A stretch of 64,000 bases of DNA from Hysterium pulicare CBS 123377. Its lineage: Eukaryota; Ascomycota; Dothideomycetes; Hysteriales; Hysteriaceae. A program made the translations under genes and the position numbers. Every line of letters starts with the position of its first letter. Within the stretch, counting starts at the first letter, position 1. A model generated the notes under the pieces. It saw only the letters and a program-made list of their open reading frames with translations, made no database searches and had not been told where the DNA came from. Shown here one piece after another: positions 59,335 to 64,000 of this stretch. The stretch spans positions 81,077-145,076 of the forward strand of contig AJFK01000446.1 in the NCBI GenBank assembly GCA_000467715.1. Direction: 5' to 3'.

Positions 59335-60287
59335 TTAGTAAGCATCCCCTTCATCCGTAAAGTCTGGAGTGCGGAAAAGAATTGGCGCAAATTGAGCACG
59401 GTGGCTTCGGTTCTGGTTCTGTACATGGGTGTGGAAAGCGTCCACAACAGGTGAAGGAGCCCAGGCTGCCTGCTCTCCTCGCTTTGATTTCTCTTCACAC
59501 GCCCTCTTCTCCTGCTCGTTCGCGTGCTCATGGTAATCGCAGATGTTAAGATATGTATTTCGGCGGAACTTGCCAGCGTTGACTTCCTCCATAACCTTCG
59601 CATAGCGGGACATGATCATCATGAAGAACTCCTTGGGCAGGTCCTCCCGATTGGCGGTGTTACTAGGGTGAGTGTCAACAGCCTCATTGTAGCGCAGACA
59701 GTAAATGTCGACCAAGAACTGGCAAAGTGGTGAAGATTCGAGGAGGTTGTCGAATGCAAGCGCCACACATTCGTAGCTCGGGACTGAAGCTTTACCGACG
59801 CCGTTGGGTCCTAACTGATGATACAAAGTCTCGAGCGTGACCTTGCGAAGAAGGGGAACATTGTATCGGTCTGCGAAAAGATAGATATGTATGATGCTCA
59901 TTATATCTTCAGGGAATCCTGGGGGCGTGAAGTTGCCGCACTCTTTGTTCAGGGTATATCGAGAGTGTCCGAGGAATATTTGTGTGTACAGCCAGTTGAT
60001 AAAGGCAGCAAATACAGATGGTTTTACTTCAGGAAGATCTATGGCTCGCTCTTCAGCCTCTTTGAAGGATGTTGTCAAAGCTGCGCGGAAGTAAGGGGAG
60101 TAGTGAACTAGGACACCGCGGTGGATAGTAAAGGCTTTCCTCTCATGGCCTACTCGCACAGCAATCATGGTCTGATCCAAGTCCCTGATTATGAAGGATT
60201 AGTGATTTGGTTACAGTATTGTTCATAGGATAATGAAACTTACGAAAGAAGAGGATGCACATCGGTAGCCGTGTGGTTCGTAGCCAT
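59335..60287 (-). CDS. BTB/POZ domain protein, paralogue 3 of 3
   Basis: Two minus-strand exons (60287-60244 and 60184-59335) encode 297 residues. The BTB domain covers about 21-90 (MIAVRVGHERKAFTIHRGVL, HYSPYFRAALTTSFKEAEER, FAAFINWLYTQIF). The helical region starts at IHIYLFADRYNVPLLRKV. The tail has C230-x2-H233-x-H235-x8-C244, then a Lys/Glu/Arg stretch and a His/Asn/Gln-rich end unlike the other two. The first exon (MATNHTATDVHPLLS) is joined across a 59-nt intron with a GTAAGT donor. A CCACCACCACC run lies immediately upstream of the ATG on the coding strand. Order, strand, intron phase and motif spacing show common origin with paralogues 1 and 2. Confidence 0.86.
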
Positions 60288-61971
60288 AATGGTGGTGGTG
60301 GTGTTGGTGGTAGTTGTCAATTGTCAATTAATTCGTAAGTTTGATGGAGATGAAATATGGTCAGAGCATTTGACTATGACTTTCCACAACCTAGCTTGTG
60401 GGTACAGAGTGAATCTTGTCTCGAGTACATTTTGCACGTGGGAAAGTCTGAGCGGACACCAGTCACTTATCTGATGTCATTCACAGTCGTTTAGGAGTGA
60501 ATCAATATTATCACAAAACCCATAGAAACTAACAAGGTCGGAAACCCCCGAATTGCGGTGATTTATTCAAGATTGTACGCATGTACTGTGAACTTATAAA
60601 ACTGCACCCCTTTCACAGGTTGATTCTTTTGGAGGGTATGGAGTTCGGTCTGGTCTCTGAGACACTCGGATGGGAACAAACGCCTTCATGATTTGGAGCT
60701 GGCATGATAAGAGTTACGATTTGACGTTGATATCTTTGATATCTTTAATGATGTTTGAAGAACGGTGATACGTGATACGATGAAAGGTGGAGGGTTGAAG
60801 ATGAGTTGACGCGAAGTTGTTCCAGTCACATAGTATGGTCATTTTGAAGGTTCTTAAATGAGATTTGGATTCTCGCATCGAAGAGAAGAAAAGAGATGGT
60901 ATCAATTGAGTCCAGTAAGAAATGCCAGCTTATCTCAAAAAGTTTCAGAGAGCGGCCGGTGAGATGGCGGCCTTCAACATGGTCCAGCTGGTTCGGATAA
61001 CACTCAGCTAGTTCGCACCACCGAAAAAGTCCCGTTTCCCTATTTATATAAGACATTTCAGGCCCGGCGCCCGGAACGATGGCAGCTCGTCGCAAGGGTC
61101 CAAATTGCTACAGAAGTTTGCGGATATCTTGAACCAAGAGGGGAGTGGTGTCACTTCCGTTTGCCAGCGCTTATGAAATATTTCGATATTGCACTTCATC
61201 ATGACAGAACACCAGAGAAGGATTATTTATTGACAATCTCCTGGCCATGCAAAAGCTTCCTTATTTTTTAGGTGTTACTCTTAGAGTCTGAATATAGAAA
61301 AGGCACAAAATAAACAAAGAATCGATATAAGTGAGATTAAGTTTTTCATTCGAAGTTACCGGACTACTACGCAGAACAAAGAAGCAAAGTAAAGAAAGGA
61401 GACTTGCTCCGGGAATATAAACCGCTCCTTGATGTTAATTGTGTAGCTCCTGGTCTAGATTCAAGTATTAATATAGATTCAAATCCAAATGAAACAATAG
61501 GGGAATGTTATTGGCAAAGAACGATGGAACTAGACCCGGTGTCGGGTGGTCGTACCTTTGCTGTGATCTCATGGGGTCGAAGTTTGTCCGCGGAAAGGGA
61601 AACGAGGAGTTCCGCATTCTGAAACATGGAAGAGGCTGCAATCTCAGCTACCTATATAATCGCTTGGAACATTTCGAAGCATGAAGAAAATACCAGGAGG
61701 TGAATTGATAAAAGACCCCCAAAATTTCCCCACGTTTCATTGCCACGCCTTGACCTGGATCTCGGGGCGGCCGCTGCTCCGACAGGGATGTTCCGTCCCG
61801 CGACGCTAGACTTACGCCTCATGAACCAGCCACTTCCCAAAGAACAAATGGACACGAATGCCAAGTCTGTAACGCATACCTCTCCACCTATTCACTGCTA
61901 ACCGCTAGATCTCCCAATTCAATTCGGGTTCTAGGCCCTCCGTCTTTATTAATTACCGCTTCACCATTGCC
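60288..61971. other. Intergenic region BTB3/RUD3
   Basis: About 1.7 kb between divergent genes. AT-rich, with no protein-like frame. It should contain both promoters; the last 100 bases are CT-rich leading into the golgin start. Confidence 0.45.
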
Positions 61972-64000
61972 ATGTCCGCTCAAACATCCTCCGACCCGGT
62001 AAAAGAGTCAGGTACGTAAGCTTCCTATAAATGCGAACTAGTAGGGCTGAAGAACCGGAGGTTTGGGTATGGAGATAGAGAGAGCACTCACTGATCTACT
62101 AGAGCAGGAGCTTCCGCCAAGTCGAAAAAGAAGAACAGGAAGAAGAAGGGTGGCGGTGGAGCAGCAAAGGCGGAAGAAAATGCGAATACGAACGGGAATC
62201 ATATCGCGGCAACTCCTGGAGACGATGTAGATGATGGGGAGGACGACGCGGAAGAACAGAATGTATTTATTACTCCCCACCTCACGGGCGCATTGAGTGA
62301 CTATACTCTTCGCTTGGAGCATGAATGAATGGTGAAGATTGACTATCTTTCCAGAAATCCCCCGTAAACCACGCCGCAGCAGAAGAACTCGACGACGTAG
62401 AAGACGAACAAACCCCACAGGTTCATGCCATCCAACACAATGGTAATCCGAAATCACCCTCCATCTCTACATCCGTCGCTCTCGGAATTGCTCGCAGTCG
62501 CTCTCAGCAAGGCTTGTCCTCCTCTCCTCCACCCGACACATCCTCGCGGCTGGAAGCGCTCGCTAAAGAGCGGGATGCCCTACGCGAACAAGTCACAGAA
62601 CTGCGAAAAAGTCTGGAGACAATACAAGGGAAGCATGAAGAGGAGCTTTCCGGCGTACGAGAAGAACTGGAAGAGGCGAATTCGGGCAAGGAACATTTCG
62701 AGACACAGTACAGAAACTTACTAGGACGTGTGAATACAATCAGGACGAGTCTGGGAGACAGATTAAAGGAAGACACAGTGAGTCTATGATTAGAATATAT
62801 AGTCAGGTAGTATACTAACGACCCCTCAGGCAAAACTAGAGCAAGCCCGCGGTCAAATCGAGGAACTTGAGGAACAAAACCGCAACCTCCAAGAGTCAAA
62901 TGACTCCCTAACAGAAAATCTCGCCAAAGCCCGAGAAGAAAACGAATCCCAAGCATCCGAGATATTAAACCTCCGTAGTCGAGCAAGCCTGTCGCAGCAA
63001 AACTGGATCAAGGAAAGAGATGAACTCCTCCAACGTGAAGCATTTGCACGAGACGAATTTGAGAACGCGAAACAAGCAATGGGAGATTGGGAGGTGCTTG
63101 CAATGGACGAGAGGTCACTAAGAGAGAGTTTAGGGGATCGAGTCACGGAGTTAGAGGAGCAGTTGAATGCGCAAAGGGAGGCGTATGAGAAGGCTTCTAG
63201 TGAGAGGGATATGCATAGTCAAGCTGTGGATGGATTACAGCGGGCGCTACAAGAGGTGCAGAATGGTAAGACCCTTCAAGTTCCGTATTCCACATCAGAG
63301 AACGTCGCTAATGGTATTCCAGCCCGCAAAACGGAGCGTAGAGAGCTAGTCGAACAAGCCCAATCCCAACTCGACTCCCTACGCAAAGAACTCCAAGCCG
63401 CCTCCGAAGCCGCCGCCAGCTCCCAGTCCGCCCTCTCAACCACCCAAAAAGAACTCGAGCGCGCCCTTCCCTTCGAAAAAGAGGTCAAAGAAAAGAACCT
63501 CCTCATCGGCAAACTAAGACACGAAGCCGTGATTCTAAACGACCATCTCACAAAAGCACTGCGGATCCTGAAGAAAGGGAAACCGGAGGATAATGTAGAT
63601 CGGCAAATCGTCACAAATTATATACTCCATTTCCTGGCCATCGATCGAAGCGATCCCAAGAAATTCGAGGCATTGCAACTCATCGCTGCGTTGCTAAATT
63701 GGAATGACGGTATGTTCATGTCTTCTTCCTCCCCTCCTCCATACCAAGTCACATTCGTAAGGAACAACTCATCTAACATCCCACCCCGCACACAGAACAA
63801 CGCGAATCCGCCGGCCTCGCCCGCCCCGGCGCCTCAAACAACTCCCTCCGCATCCCCCTCTCCCCCTTCCGCCGCACCCCCTCCACCCCCTCCCTAAACT
63901 CCACAGCAGATCAACTCCTCACGTCCAACACCGCCAATAGCAAAGAATCCCTCGCGGACCTCTGGTCTAATTTTCTGGAACAAGAAGCCGCGGAGGGCAG
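61972..64000 (+). CDS. RUD3: RUD3/GRP1-like golgin with GRIP-related (GRAB) domain, 3' partial
   Basis: Six exons are visible (61972-62011, 62108-62262, 62355-62777, 62830-63265, 63323-63709, 63796 to the window end), covering about 548 residues; the gene runs off the window. The N-terminus is Lys-rich then acidic (KSKKKNRKKKGGG, DDVDDGEDDAEEQN). Residues from about 120 to 420 are coiled coil with a regular heptad pattern (LEALAKERDALREQVTELR). Near 440-480 lies the GRAB-type segment DRQIVTNYILHFLAIDRSD followed by LQLIAALLNWND, then EQRESAGLARPG. In yeast, Rud3 is a cis-Golgi tether recruited by Arf1 through this region. The 57-nt intron 4 has no in-frame stop, so retention would insert 19 residues in the coiled coil. 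The splice to EQRESAGL is required to keep the conserved C-terminal region. Confidence 0.92.

Noticed and set aside
62504-63146. Minus-strand Ser/Arg/Leu-rich frames opposite the golgin
   Set aside because: Antisense shadows of the Glu/Arg/Leu coiled-coil coding sequence.

Overview
The window is nuclear DNA from a filamentous ascomycete (Pezizomycotina). The evidence is the gene set (SOG2 and Yvh1 with fungal architecture, Vfa1, a Rud3-type golgin, a GPI-anchored Ser/Thr-rich wall protein), the many short introns (mostly 48-175 nt, GTRNGT donors, CTRAY branch sites) and the local expansion of BTB/POZ genes. A leotiomycete-like relative is my guess from protein flavour, not a demonstrated placement. 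Exon boundaries were placed by hand from reading frame, splice signals and family knowledge.

Layout. 1-14 kb is a dense block of conserved genes: a small GPI-anchored wall protein (+), ALG11 (-) divergent from COX18/OXA2 (+), ornithine carbamoyltransferase (-) divergent from a TAG1-like vacuolar membrane protein (+), and a seven-exon RUS/DUF647 gene (+). 14-22 kb holds an RGS-domain regulator (+) with a long leader, a gene-free stretch, and a disordered fungal protein with a conserved tail (-). 22.8-32.7 kb carries SOG2, mitochondrial glycerol-3-phosphate dehydrogenase (GUT2) and an ACO2-like aconitase, all +. 35.2-41.8 kb has YVH1 (-) and a C2H2 zinc-finger regulator (+), separated by 2.8 kb of GC-rich DNA. 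41.8-47.2 kb is gene-poor with a possible LINE scrap. 47.2-49.2 kb has VFA1 and a fungal orphan-family protein (both -). 50-53.5 kb is a minus-strand tract of membrane-like and ankyrin-like exons with frame breaks and an in-frame 15-nt minisatellite. 55.7-60.3 kb holds three BTB/POZ paralogues in tandem (-). The window ends inside a Rud3-like golgin gene (+).

The genes do not form one pathway. Most are housekeeping functions: N-glycan assembly, cytochrome oxidase biogenesis, arginine synthesis, the glycerol phosphate shuttle, aconitase chemistry, ribosome maturation, ESCRT/Vps4 recycling, Golgi tethering and RAM-network polarity signalling. The least ordinary parts are the BTB trio, which shares a C-x2-H-x-H-x8-C motif and the same two-exon design, the RUS gene with a 13-nt microexon, and the decaying 50-53.5 kb tract.
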